Source: Algihabitans albus (GTDB lineage Bacteria > Pseudomonadota > Alphaproteobacteria > Kiloniellales > DSM-21159). From it: DNA of 64,000 bases. Below, one piece after another: positions 45,082 through 53,096 of this stretch (its first letter is position 1; every line of letters starts with the position of its first letter). Location: NCBI RefSeq assembly GCF_003572205.1, contig NZ_QXNY01000004.1, forward strand, positions 186,548 through 250,547, in the 5' to 3' direction. The notes below the pieces were generated by a model that made no database searches, had not been told where the DNA came from, and worked only from the letters and a program-made list of their open reading frames with translations. The translations under genes and the position numbers were made by a program.

Positions 45082-45513
45082 ATGAAGATCGACGTTGTCG
45101 AGGATGAGACAGAAAAGGCCGACTGCCTGCGACTGCGGCGTGAGGTTTTCATCGATGAACAGGGCATTGCGGAAGCCGACGAGATGGATGGTTTGGACGA
45201 TCGCTGCCTGCACATACTGGCCCGTTGCAACGGCGAAGCCGTTGGAGCCGCGCGAATCACCTATCTCGAGCCTGTCGCGAAGATCCAACGTGTCTGCGTG
45301 TCTCGTCTCTGGCGCGGCAAAGGGATTGGAGCCGACATCATTAAGTTTGCTGTCGACGTGATCTCACGGACCGAGGCAATTTCGATCATCCGGCTCGGCG
45401 CTCAAACGCATGCTCTAGACTTTTACCGAAAGCTTGGTTTCCATGAGATCGGAGCAGTTTACCAAGACGCCGGCATCCCTCATCGCGATATGGAAATCAG
45501 TCTCAATCGCTGA
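45082..45513 (+). CDS. ElaA-like GNAT family acetyltransferase
   Basis: 143 residues, GNAT fold. Opens LRLRREVFIDEQGIAEADEMDGLDD and has the acetyl-CoA loop VSRLWRGKGIGADIIKFAV and a C-terminal ALDFYRKLGFHEIGAVYQD. These match ElaA-like proteins, whose substrate is unknown. The ribosome site GGAG is at good spacing. It converges with a LysR gene, 19 bases between the stops. Confidence 0.88.
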   Translation: MKIDVVEDETEKADCLRLRREVFIDEQGIAEADEMDGLDDRCLHILARCNGEAVGAARITYLEPVAKIQRVCVSRLWRGKGIGADIIKFAVDVISRTEAISIIRLGAQTHALDFYRKLGFHEIGAVYQDAGIPHRDMEISLNR

Positions 45514-45526
45514 TTCGCAGGAGACG

Positions 45527-45541
45527 GCGGCGTTACGCCGC
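45527..45541. terminator. GC-rich palindrome at the GNAT/LysR convergence
   Basis: GCGGCGT-T-ACGCCGC, centred on the LysR stop codon. As RNA it can form a 5-bp stem with a 5-base loop. No T-run; function as a terminator is a weak inference from position. Confidence 0.3.
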
Positions 45542-46411
45542 AGCCAATGCCGGTTGGGCGCGGCCGAAGGTTTCTCGAATGTGCTGAGCGAGCAGACGCG
45601 CCGCCGTGCTCAGAGTATCCGGCCGGCGGAAGAGCGCAATCTCGACACTCGGCAACTGCGGCAGTCCGCTACCCGCTTCCAGGATCTGCAAACCGGACGG
45701 CACGGTCGACTCGGCCAGGACGGTGACCGCCAGCCCAGCCGAGACGGCCGCGGCAAGCGCCGTGAGACTCGGGCTGGAATAGGCGACCCGCCAGTCACGC
45801 CCCTCGGCATCGAAGGCCTGTGCCACCAGTTGGCGGAACAGGCAGCCCTCGGGGAAGAGCGCGAGCGGCAAGGGCTCCGCCCGCAGAGCCGGGCTGCCGG
45901 GGCTGGCGCACCAGACCAGCCGCTCGCGCCGTAAGGCCTCGCCATCCCGCATGGCCGGCGTGCGGGTCAAAAGAGCCAGGTCGAGGCGCCCAGCCTCCAC
46001 TTCGCCGATCAGGTCGAGCGACTCGTCGCAGGCAACATCGATGCGGACACGCGGCGCCGCCTGGGCGAAGCTGGCGAGAATCCCCGGCAGAAAACAGGTG
46101 GCATAGTCGTCCGGCGTGCCCAGCTTGACCGCGCCATCGACCTCGGGCCTCAGAAGCTGTGCCACCGCCTCGTCGTTCAGCTGCAGCAACCGCTTGGCGT
46201 AGCCGAGCAGCAGCCGGCCCTCGCCCGTAACAGCGACGTTGCGGCGCGAACGATCGAGCAGACGGCTTTCGAGCTGGTCTTCCAACCGCTTGATCTGCAT
46301 GGAAACAGCCGACTGGGTGCGCCCCAGGTCCTGCCCGGCGCGCGTGAAGCTGCCGGTCTCGGCAATGGCGACGAAGGCACGCAGCAAATCGAGATCGAGA
46401 GGTCGTGACAT
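45533..46411 (-). CDS. LysR family transcriptional regulator
   Basis: Winged helix LRAFVAIAETGSFTRAGQDLGRTQSAVSMQIKRLEDQLESRLLDRSRR, then the effector-binding domain; 292 residues. Several ATGs lie together at the start (46411, 46417); 46411 is chosen. Divergent from the EamA transporter 99 bases away, which it probably regulates. Confidence 0.92.
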   Translation of the reverse strand: MSRPLDLDLLRAFVAIAETGSFTRAGQDLGRTQSAVSMQIKRLEDQLESRLLDRSRRNVAVTGEGRLLLGYAKRLLQLNDEAVAQLLRPEVDGAVKLGTPDDYATCFLPGILASFAQAAPRVRIDVACDESLDLIGEVEAGRLDLALLTRTPAMRDGEALRRERLVWCASPGSPALRAEPLPLALFPEGCLFRQLVAQAFDAEGRDWRVAYSSPSLTALAAAVSAGLAVTVLAESTVPSGLQILEAGSGLPQLPSVEIALFRRPDTLSTAARLLAQHIRETFGRAQPALAAA

Positions 46412-46510
46412 AACCATCATGATGCTTGATGAAGTTAATCATAGCAATTCGTTTTCGTTATGAATTACCAAGGCATAACCTGCGGCAATGGTCCAGCAGG
46501 GAGCTTCTCC

Positions 46511-47416
46511 ATGAGCCTCAGACTTGCCTTTGCCGGGGGCCGCCGACCGCTTTCCGATGGAACCGCGGCCCTGATCGCCGTCGCCTTCGGTGCCGCCATG
46601 ACCGGCTTCGCGCCGATCTTCGCGCGCCTCAGCGAGCTGGGCGCGATCCCGACCGCCTTCCATCGCATGGCCTTCGCGAGCCTGGCCCTCTGTCTGCTCA
46701 TGGCCTTGCTGCCGGCCCCGGCGGAGCGCCGGCCGGCCAAGCTCATCGACCTTCTGTTGCTGGTGGCTGCGGGACTGTTCTTCGCCGGCGACCTGGGCTT
46801 CTTCCATGCCGCCTTGGCCAACACTTCGGTGGCCAATGCGACTCTTCTGGTCAACCTTGCTCCGATCCTGGTCGGCCTCGGCGCCTGGGCGCTGTTCGGG
46901 GAACGGCCGAGCCTGCGCTATCTCGGCGGGATGCTGCTGGCGGTCGGCGGCGCCCTCTGGCTCAGCATGGCCGGTGCGCGCAGCGCGGAGACCGGTTTGA
47001 CCGGTGATCTGCAAGCCGTCGCCGCGGCCGGTTTCTACGCCGCCTACCTGCTGACGCTGAAGCGGCTACGCGCAGTCTTCACCACTGCCGCACTCATGTT
47101 CTGGTCCTCGGCGGCGGCGGCTTCTGCGCTGCTCGCCATCGCTCTGGTTATGGGAGACCCGCTGCTGCCCGACAGCCTTCGGGGCTGGGCGGCCGTGGCC
47201 GCCTTGGGCCTGATCGGCCATGCCCTCGGCCAAGGACTTGTGGCGCGGGGCTTGAAGCAGCTCCCGGTCGCCTACTCGGCCCTGGTACTGCTACTACAGC
47301 CCTTGGTCGCCACGGCCGCGGCCTGGGCCGTCTTCGGCGAGGCCTTGTTGCTCGGCCAACTGGCCGGCGGTCTCCTCCTCCTCGCCGGCCTGGCGGTTGC
47401 CCGCCCTCGCAAATGA
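46511..47416 (+). CDS. EamA/DMT family transporter
   Basis: Ten-helix drug/metabolite exporter with two EamA repeats: ALIAVAFGAAMTGFAPIFARLS and VAAAGFYAAYLLTLKRLR. 301 residues. ATG 46511 has GGGAG 8 bases upstream; an ATG 51 bases earlier is less likely. Its partner is the divergent LysR. Efflux of an amino acid or other small molecule is a guess. Confidence 0.9.
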   Translation: MSLRLAFAGGRRPLSDGTAALIAVAFGAAMTGFAPIFARLSELGAIPTAFHRMAFASLALCLLMALLPAPAERRPAKLIDLLLLVAAGLFFAGDLGFFHAALANTSVANATLLVNLAPILVGLGAWALFGERPSLRYLGGMLLAVGGALWLSMAGARSAETGLTGDLQAVAAAGFYAAYLLTLKRLRAVFTTAALMFWSSAAAASALLAIALVMGDPLLPDSLRGWAAVAALGLIGHALGQGLVARGLKQLPVAYSALVLLLQPLVATAAAWAVFGEALLLGQLAGGLLLLAGLAVARPRK

Positions 47417-47515
47417 TCCAACCCGGTAGGTAAACGATCCGCCGGGGAGCCTCACTCGGCGAGGTCCGAACGCTGGCTGCCCCGGCAAGTCGGCGACCTC
47501 AGTCCGTATGCTGGC

Positions 47516-48241
47516 TCAGTACATGTGCTGGCCGCCGTTGATCGAGAGGGTGGCCCCGGTGATGAAGCCGGCGTCGTCGCCGACCAGGAAGAGTACGCCT
47601 CGCGCTATATCTTCAGGTTGGCCAAGTCGGCCGACGGGGATCTTGGCGACGATCTTCTCCAGCACGTTGGCAGGTACGGCGCGTACCATATCGGTCTCCA
47701 CATAGCCGGGGGCGATGGCATTGACCGTGATGCCCTTGGCCGCGCCTTCCTGCGCCAGTGCCTTGGTGAAACCGTGAATGCCGGACTTGGCAGCGGCATA
47801 GTTGACCTGGCCGTATTGGCCCGCCTGACCGTTGATCGAGCCGATGTTGACGATCCGTCCGAAGTTCTGACCCCGCATGGAATCGATGACACAGCGCGAG
47901 AGATTGAAACAGGAGGTCAGGTTGGTGTCGATCACCGCCTGCCACTGGTCCGCCGACATCTTGTGCAGCGTGCCGTCGCGGGTGATGCCCGCATTATTGA
48001 CGACCACTTCGATCGCTCCGTGGTCGGCGACGATCGCCTCCACCGCCGCCTTGACCGCCTCGAAGTCGGACACGTCGAATTTGGCGACCGGGATTCCGGT
48101 CTCTTCGGAAAACGTCTTCGCCGCTTCGTCGTTGCCGCCGTAATTCGCGACCACACGGTAGCCGGCATTCTTCAGCGCTTCGCAGATCGCGCGCCCAATG
48201 CCGCGGGTTCCGCCGGTGACCAATGCCAAACGTCCGGACAT
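47516..48241 (-). CDS. phaB: Acetoacetyl-CoA reductase
   Basis: NADPH-dependent reductase making (R)-3-hydroxybutyryl-CoA for PHB. Short-chain dehydrogenase with GGTRGIG (about 10-16), NNAGITRDGTL, catalytic Ser in NIGSINGQAGQ and YAAAK; the terminal SINGGQHMY is typical of PhaB. 241 residues. AAGGAGA precedes the ATG. It ends the minus-strand pha run. Confidence 0.97.
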   Translation of the reverse strand: MSGRLALVTGGTRGIGRAICEALKNAGYRVVANYGGNDEAAKTFSEETGIPVAKFDVSDFEAVKAAVEAIVADHGAIEVVVNNAGITRDGTLHKMSADQWQAVIDTNLTSCFNLSRCVIDSMRGQNFGRIVNIGSINGQAGQYGQVNYAAAKSGIHGFTKALAQEGAAKGITVNAIAPGYVETDMVRAVPANVLEKIVAKIPVGRLGQPEDIARGVLFLVGDDAGFITGATLSINGGQHMY

Positions 48242-48398
48242 GCTTGTCTCCTTGATTCGCCTCCGAGGTCGGGCGCCACAGGACGCAGCGCCGGACGGTC
48301 TGATGCCGTCGCGCTCATAAAAACACGACGGACGGCACGAACCAACCGTTGCAATGGTGAGCTTCGCAGACGCTTAGAGCGGGACGCCATCGCGCCGG

Positions 48399-49133
48399 CT
48401 AGAGCAGACTGCGATAGGCATAGGCGTAGAGTTCGGACCAGCCGAGACCCGCGTAGAGCGCCTGCGCCGGAGGGTTGTCCGCCTCCACCTGCAGGATCAG
48501 GTCCCGGACGCCGCGTTCGGCAGCAGCACTCACCAGCGCCGCGATGATTGCGCGGGCGGCGCCCCGGCGGCGCTGCGCGGGCCGGGTGACCAGGGCGGTG
48601 ATCAGCAGCAGATCCTCGAGGACGACGCCCAAGCCGGCCGCCGCGGCTTCGCCGCCGACCTCGGCGACCGCGAAGATGCAGGGCCGGCTGATACGCCCGA
48701 CAATCGCCTCCCGCACGGCGCGTTCCGGCCCGCCGCCATGGCAGATCTCGGACCAAACTTTTGTGGCATTCCGATCCAGACGTACCGGCCTTTGCGGCTC
48801 GGCTTCGGCGCCGGCCAGCGGGCGGCCCAGAACCAAAGCCTGACCCTCTTCGCGATATCCGCGCTGCGCCAGGCGAGCGTCCAGATCCGCTGGCTGGGTG
48901 ACCGGACTGATCTTGAAGATCGGCCGCAGGCCTCGGCCGCGGTAAAGCGTCTCGGCGCGTGTGATCGCGGCCTCGGGATCTCCGCCCTGCCATGTCAGCG
49001 GCAGCACGGAATTGGCCCGCCGGGTCACACCCGCATCGAGCTGGCAGGTCCAACCGTCGCAGACGAGCCTCTCCGCCGCCGGCCAACCCTCCGCCATCCG
49101 CGCTTCGGCACGGGTGATCATCTCTCGTTTCAT
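48399..49133 (-). CDS. GNAT family acetyltransferase inside the pha cluster
   Basis: 244 residues: an N-terminal half (RAEARMAEGWPAAERLVCDGWTCQLDAGVTRRANSVLP) resembling a tandem or degenerate GNAT domain, and a C-terminal GNAT with the acetyl-CoA loop TRPAQRRRGAARAIIAALV and NPPAQALYAGLGW. It lies between phaA and phaB on the same strand, which is not the standard order, with a hairpin on the phaA side. A link to PHB metabolism is not shown. ATG 49133 is chosen over a weaker one 12 bases downstream. Confidence 0.83.
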   Translation of the reverse strand: MKREMITRAEARMAEGWPAAERLVCDGWTCQLDAGVTRRANSVLPLTWQGGDPEAAITRAETLYRGRGLRPIFKISPVTQPADLDARLAQRGYREEGQALVLGRPLAGAEAEPQRPVRLDRNATKVWSEICHGGGPERAVREAIVGRISRPCIFAVAEVGGEAAAAGLGVVLEDLLLITALVTRPAQRRRGAARAIIAALVSAAAERGVRDLILQVEADNPPAQALYAGLGWSELYAYAYRSLL

Positions 49134-49156
49134 CGGCGCATGACGCTTTAAGCAGA

Positions 49157-49180
49157 ACGGGCCGCCTGGCGGCGGCCCGT
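49157..49180 (-). terminator. Strong GC hairpin after phaA
   Basis: ACGGGCCGCC pairs with GGCGGCCCGT over a 4-base loop, 24 bases beyond the phaA stop; on the minus strand it is followed by TCTGCTT, a poor T-run. Likely a partial terminator or RNA-processing hairpin setting the phaA to phaB ratio. Confidence 0.5.
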
Positions 49181-49203
49181 CCCAAACTCCGACTGAAGGG
49201 TCT

Positions 49204-50376
49204 TTAGCGCTCGACGCACATGGCAATACCCATGCCGCCACCGATACAAAGCGTGGCCAATCCTTTCTTGGCGTCGCGCTTCTGCATCTCGTGCAACAGG
49301 GTCACCAGAACACGCGCGCCCGACGCGCCGATCGGATGGCCGAGGGCGATGGCACCGCCGTTGACGTTGACCTTCTCCGGATCCCAACCGAGGTCCTTGT
49401 TGACCGCCAGAGCCTGGGCTGCAAAGGCCTCGTTGGCCTCGACCAGATCCAAGTCCTCGGTCGACCAACCGGCTTTCTCCAGCGCCTTGCGGCTCGCGGG
49501 GATCGGGCCGGTCCCCATGATCGCCGGGTCGACACCGCAGGTGGCCCAGCTGACGATGCGGGCCAAGGGCGTTACGCCGCGCTTGACGGCCTCGGCCTCG
49601 CTCATCAGCACGGCCATGGCGGCACCGTCGTTGATCCCGCTGGCGTTACCGGCGGTCACCGTTCCTTCCTTGTCGAAGGCCGGGCGCAGCCTGGCCAGCG
49701 TCTCGGTCGTGGTACCGTGCTTGGGGTACTCGTCGTTCTCGACCGTCACATCGCCCTTGCGGGTTTTGATGGTAACGGGAACGATCTCCTCCTGGAAGCG
49801 GCCGGCTTTCTGCGCAGCTTCCGCCTTCTGCTGACTCTTTGCCGCGAAGCCATCCTGCTCATCGCGGGTGAGCTGCCACTTGCGGGCGACATTCTCTGCC
49901 GTATTGCCCATGTGATAGCCGTTGAAGGCATCCCAGAGGCCGTCCTTGATCATAGTGTCGACGAACTTCATGTCGCCCATCTTCTGGCCATTGCGCAGAT
50001 GCGCGCAGTGCGGAGCCTGACTCATGGACTCCTGCCCGCCGGCCACGACGATCTCGCTGTCGCCGGCGAGCAGCGCCTGGTAACCGAGCGCGACGGCGCG
50101 CAGGCCGGACCCGCAAAGCTGATTGATGTTATAGGCCGTCTTTTCCTGCGGCAGCCCCGCCTCCATGGCGGCCTGGCGCGCCGGATTCTGGCCGGCGCCG
50201 GCGGTCAGGATCTGACCGACGATGGCCTCGTCCACCTCGCCCGGCTCCACCTTTGCGCGCTGCAAAGCTTCCTTGATGGCCACGGCGCCCAGATGGGACG
50301 CGAGTACACTTGACAGCGCACCGCTAAAGGCGCCGACCGGGGTGCGGGCCGCACCCGCAATGACGATGTCGCTCAT
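49204..50376 (-). CDS. phaA: Acetyl-CoA C-acetyltransferase (beta-ketothiolase)
   Basis: Condenses two acetyl-CoA to acetoacetyl-CoA for PHB. Catalytic Cys in [11 protein letters not shown], His in GHPIGASG, second Cys in [11 protein letters not shown] loop [10 protein letters not shown]. 390 residues from ATG 50376, preceded by CGGAGGAT; the in-frame extension upstream has no thiolase character. phaC lies upstream with a 179-base gap, so it may have its own promoter. Confidence 0.97.
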   Translation of the reverse strand: MSDIVIAGAARTPVGAFSGALSSVLASHLGAVAIKEALQRAKVEPGEVDEAIVGQILTAGAGQNPARQAAMEAGLPQEKTAYNINQLCGSGLRAVALGYQALLAGDSEIVVAGGQESMSQAPHCAHLRNGQKMGDMKFVDTMIKDGLWDAFNGYHMGNTAENVARKWQLTRDEQDGFAAKSQQKAEAAQKAGRFQEEIVPVTIKTRKGDVTVENDEYPKHGTTTETLARLRPAFDKEGTVTAGNASGINDGAAMAVLMSEAEAVKRGVTPLARIVSWATCGVDPAIMGTGPIPASRKALEKAGWSTEDLDLVEANEAFAAQALAVNKDLGWDPEKVNVNGGAIALGHPIGASGARVLVTLLHEMQKRDAKKGLATLCIGGGMGIAMCVER

Positions 50377-50458
50377 GGAAGATCCTCCGATCCGTGAGGT
50401 TCGGCGCACGCCGGATGACGCGGCCCCTTGCATCTGCCTGTCGCTATCTTTCTTGGGC

Positions 50459-50477
50459 TTACGGTGTTGCACCGTAA
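50459..50477. promoter_or_regulatory. Inverted repeat upstream of phaA
   Basis: TTACGGTG-TTG-CACCGTAA, a perfect 8-bp inverted repeat in the phaC-phaA gap, 83 bases before the phaA start. It is not followed by a T-run. It could be an operator, for instance for PhaR, but does not fit the CTGC-N3-GCAG sites described for some PhaR proteins. Confidence 0.45.
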
Positions 50478-50555
50478 AAGCCTGTGTCCTGCATTTAAGA
50501 AGAGCAGCGCCTTCGGCGCAACCGATGGCGTGTCACGGCAGCGTTTCGCGCAGGC

Positions 50556-51854
50556 TCAGGCCGCAGCCTCGGCCTTTGTCCGCATCCACGCCGCCAGCGG
50601 CTCCCAGACCAATGCCCGCGCGCGGCCGCTGGTGACCATCCCGATGTGGCCCACCGCAGGTTCACGCAGCTCGCAGTTCGGAATGGCGCTTCCCAGTGCC
50701 CGGGCCGAAGCCGGCGGGACGATCCGATCCTGCGCCGGAATCATGCAAAGGCTGGGCAAGCCGAGCTTTGACGGATCCACCGCCCGGCCCGCGATCCGCC
50801 ACGCGCCGAGCGCCGGCGTATTGGCACCGTACCAGCCGCCGAGACAATCGCGCGCGACCGATGAGGCCAAGGGTACGCCATCGTTCAGCCAGTCCTCCAG
50901 GGCAACAAAGGTTTCGGCTTTGCCGCTCTCGTGATCCAACCCGGCGAAGGCCAGGAACTTGCGCACGCCGCCCAGGGGATCGACGGCGGCAAAAAGCGCT
51001 TGAATGGCGTCGACGGGCAACTCGCCCAAGACGTCAAGCGCCGGACCGAAGGACAGCAGGCTGCCGAGGCCCAGCGGCGCGGCCTGCGGCTGGTCGCCGT
51101 GGAAATCCCATGGCGCGGCCAGAAGGATCAGACCCGCCAGATCGCGCTGACGGCGCTGGGCCAAAGCGGCGGTCAGGGTACCGCCCATACAGTAGCCGGC
51201 GAGCAAAGGCCTGCGGCCGGTGGCCGCCAGCGCCGCATCCAGTGCCTGCTCCAACCGCCCCGCGACGTAGTCGGTGAGAGAAAAGCCGCGCTCGATCGGA
51301 CCCGGCGCGTCCCAATCGACAAGCAGAGGCCGGAACCCCTGCGCCGCGAGCCAGCGCAGCAAGGATATGCGTGCGGAGAGATCGAGGATGTAGGCGCGGT
51401 TGATCAGCGAGGGCACGACCAGGATGGGCGGGCCGTCCGGCACCGTTGCCTCGGCGCAGGCACCGTAGTCGAGCAAGCGAGTCGTTCCGGCCCGCCAGAG
51501 AACCGGCGGCTCCGGCAGATCGCGTCTGTAGACGTGCTGCCGGTAGGCTTCGATTCCATCGAGCAGACGATGCGCGCGCCGCACGGCCTCGCGCTGCAGA
51601 GCGGCGGCGAGCGCTTCAGGTTTTGCGCTTGCGCTGTCTCGCTCCAGATCGCTGGCCCGCCGCGCCAGATCCGGCGGACTGGCCGGCGGTAGCCCGAGCC
51701 AAGGCGGCCTCGAGCTCAGCGAGGCGAGTCTCCAACCGCTCCAGGCGAGCCCCGCCATCGCCAGGTGCAGCGGCAGGGGACGCGGCCCCAGCCTGCGCGG
51801 CTCCGTCCGGTACGGACTGCTCCGACCGGGGTCCTGGTCTCGGACTGCCTCCAT
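50556..51854 (-). CDS. phaC: Polyhydroxyalkanoate synthase, alpha/beta-hydrolase subunit
   Basis: Polymerises 3-hydroxyacyl-CoA to PHA. The lipase-like box AGYCMGG puts the nucleophile at about C222; the Asp is in PAQDRIVPP and the His in VGHIGMV. Also conserved: WRAGTTRLLDYGA, ILVVPSLINRAYILDL, LLVDWDAPG. 432 residues, longer than class III synthases, with an N-terminal RRLGPRPLPLHLA extension that resembles the alphaproteobacterial PHA-synthase group. If ATG 51854 is right, the first 79 codons overlap the preceding gene out of frame. Confidence 0.86.
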   Translation of the reverse strand: MEAVRDQDPGRSSPYRTEPRRLGPRPLPLHLAMAGLAWSGWRLASLSSRPPWLGLPPASPPDLARRASDLERDSASAKPEALAAALQREAVRRAHRLLDGIEAYRQHVYRRDLPEPPVLWRAGTTRLLDYGACAEATVPDGPPILVVPSLINRAYILDLSARISLLRWLAAQGFRPLLVDWDAPGPIERGFSLTDYVAGRLEQALDAALAATGRRPLLAGYCMGGTLTAALAQRRQRDLAGLILLAAPWDFHGDQPQAAPLGLGSLLSFGPALDVLGELPVDAIQALFAAVDPLGGVRKFLAFAGLDHESGKAETFVALEDWLNDGVPLASSVARDCLGGWYGANTPALGAWRIAGRAVDPSKLGLPSLCMIPAQDRIVPPASARALGSAIPNCELREPAVGHIGMVTSGRARALVWEPLAAWMRTKAEAAA

Positions 51855-52119
51855 CGCTCCGTTCCGTTCCCCCTGCGGCAGCCGCTCCGGCGAGGCCCTG
51901 TTGCCACAAGCCAGCCCAACCCGCCATGGCGTTCGCGCTCATCGCGCCGGCCATGGCCTGTGCAGCCGCCATCGGTCCGCTGATCTGCAAAACCGTTTGC
52001 AGCCAGCGCTGCATCTGTTCGGCCGACTGGCGGTCGGCGGCAAGCGCGGAGATCTGATCCTGCATCAGATCCAGCGTTCGCCGTGCCAGGGCATCGAGAT
52101 CTGGGGTCTCCTCGCTCAT
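51616..52119 (-). CDS. PhaE/PhaM-like PHA synthase-associated protein
   Basis: 167 residues: an N-terminal helical domain (LARRTLDLMQDQISALAADRQ), a Gly/Ala/Pro-rich linker, a short coiled coil (ARLERLETRLAELEAAL) and a basic tail ending RQRKRKT. This layout fits small PHA-granule or synthase-partner proteins; a named family cannot be fixed. Its last 79 codons share DNA with the start of phaC in another frame. It is divergent from phaR across 262 bases. Confidence 0.6.
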   Translation of the reverse strand: MSEETPDLDALARRTLDLMQDQISALAADRQSAEQMQRWLQTVLQISGPMAAAQAMAGAMSANAMAGWAGLWQQGLAGAAAAGGTERSDGGSPRPGPRSEQSVPDGAAQAGAASPAAAPGDGGARLERLETRLAELEAALARATAGQSAGSGAAGQRSGARQRKRKT

Positions 52120-52381
52120 GCCGACCCACTATCGGGAGCGCTTGGAATCCGGTCAAGCATGGGCTCGCCCCGCAGCGGCGCAGCCGCCGTAGGGCCATCG
52201 GTCGCCGCAGAGCCCCTTTCCGAGCCGATCGCCAGAGCCGGTCGCCGTAGAGATTGACAGGTCTTGCCGCAGCGCAGCACACTCGCCCGGCGGTGGAGGA
52301 CTGGTTTCCGAAGAGTCACGACCGCAGACGGGGCGAGCGACCGGGCAGGGCCGACAGCACAGCAGCAAGGACAAGCTCGAC

Positions 52382-53041
52382 GTGACCGACAGCAAAAGTT
52401 TGAAGGCCGGCGAAGGCGCGGGCCGCGCCGCACCATCGGCACGCGGCAGTGGCGGGAAACCCATCACCATCAAGAAGTACGCCAACCGGCGCCTCTACAA
52501 CACGGCGACCAGCAGTTACGTCACCCTCGATCATCTGTGCCAGATGGTGAAGGAAGACGTGGAATTCGAAGTCTACGATGCGAAGACGGGGGAGAACATC
52601 ACGCGCCCCGTCCTGACGCAGATCATCGTCGAGGAGGAGTCCAAGGGCGAGAATCTGTTGCCGATTTCCTTCCTGCGACAGCTGATCTCCTTTTACGGGG
52701 CCGGCATGCAGTACATGGTCCCGACCTATCTCGATCAGATGATGCAGGCCTTCGCAGCGAACCAGGAGCAGGTCGCCCAGGCCATGCAGAAGTCTATGGG
52801 CGGCATGTTCTCGCTCGGCAGCATGAGCGACAACATGGAGAAGATTGAAGAGGCGCGCCGTCAGAATATCGCCCTCTTCCAGCGTACGATGAAGATGTTC
52901 TCGCCCTTTCCCAACGGCGCAGGCGAAGGCAACGGCGAGACTGTCGGCGAAAAGATCGAAGAGCTCGAATCCCTCAAGCAGCAGGTTAACAGCCTGCAGC
53001 AGCAGTTGGACCGTCTGTCCGGCAGCGAAGATCAGAAGTAG
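52382..53041 (+). CDS. phaR: Polyhydroxyalkanoate synthesis repressor PhaR
   Basis: Represses phasin and pha genes and binds PHB granules. The PHB/PHA accumulation regulator domain is clear: ITIKKYANRRLYNTATSSYVTLDHL (DNA-binding) and ENLLPISFLRQLISFYGAGMQ (about 35-110), then a Met/Gln-rich helical C-terminus with a closing coiled coil. 219 residues, GTG start. Divergent from the phaE-like gene and convergent with the EAL protein. Confidence 0.95.
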   Translation: MTDSKSLKAGEGAGRAAPSARGSGGKPITIKKYANRRLYNTATSSYVTLDHLCQMVKEDVEFEVYDAKTGENITRPVLTQIIVEEESKGENLLPISFLRQLISFYGAGMQYMVPTYLDQMMQAFAANQEQVAQAMQKSMGGMFSLGSMSDNMEKIEEARRQNIALFQRTMKMFSPFPNGAGEGNGETVGEKIEELESLKQQVNSLQQQLDRLSGSEDQK

Positions 53042-53096
53042 CCGACCGAAGCCGGTTAAGCGGACATTGGATCGCTAATCGGAGCGATGCCGGGAC

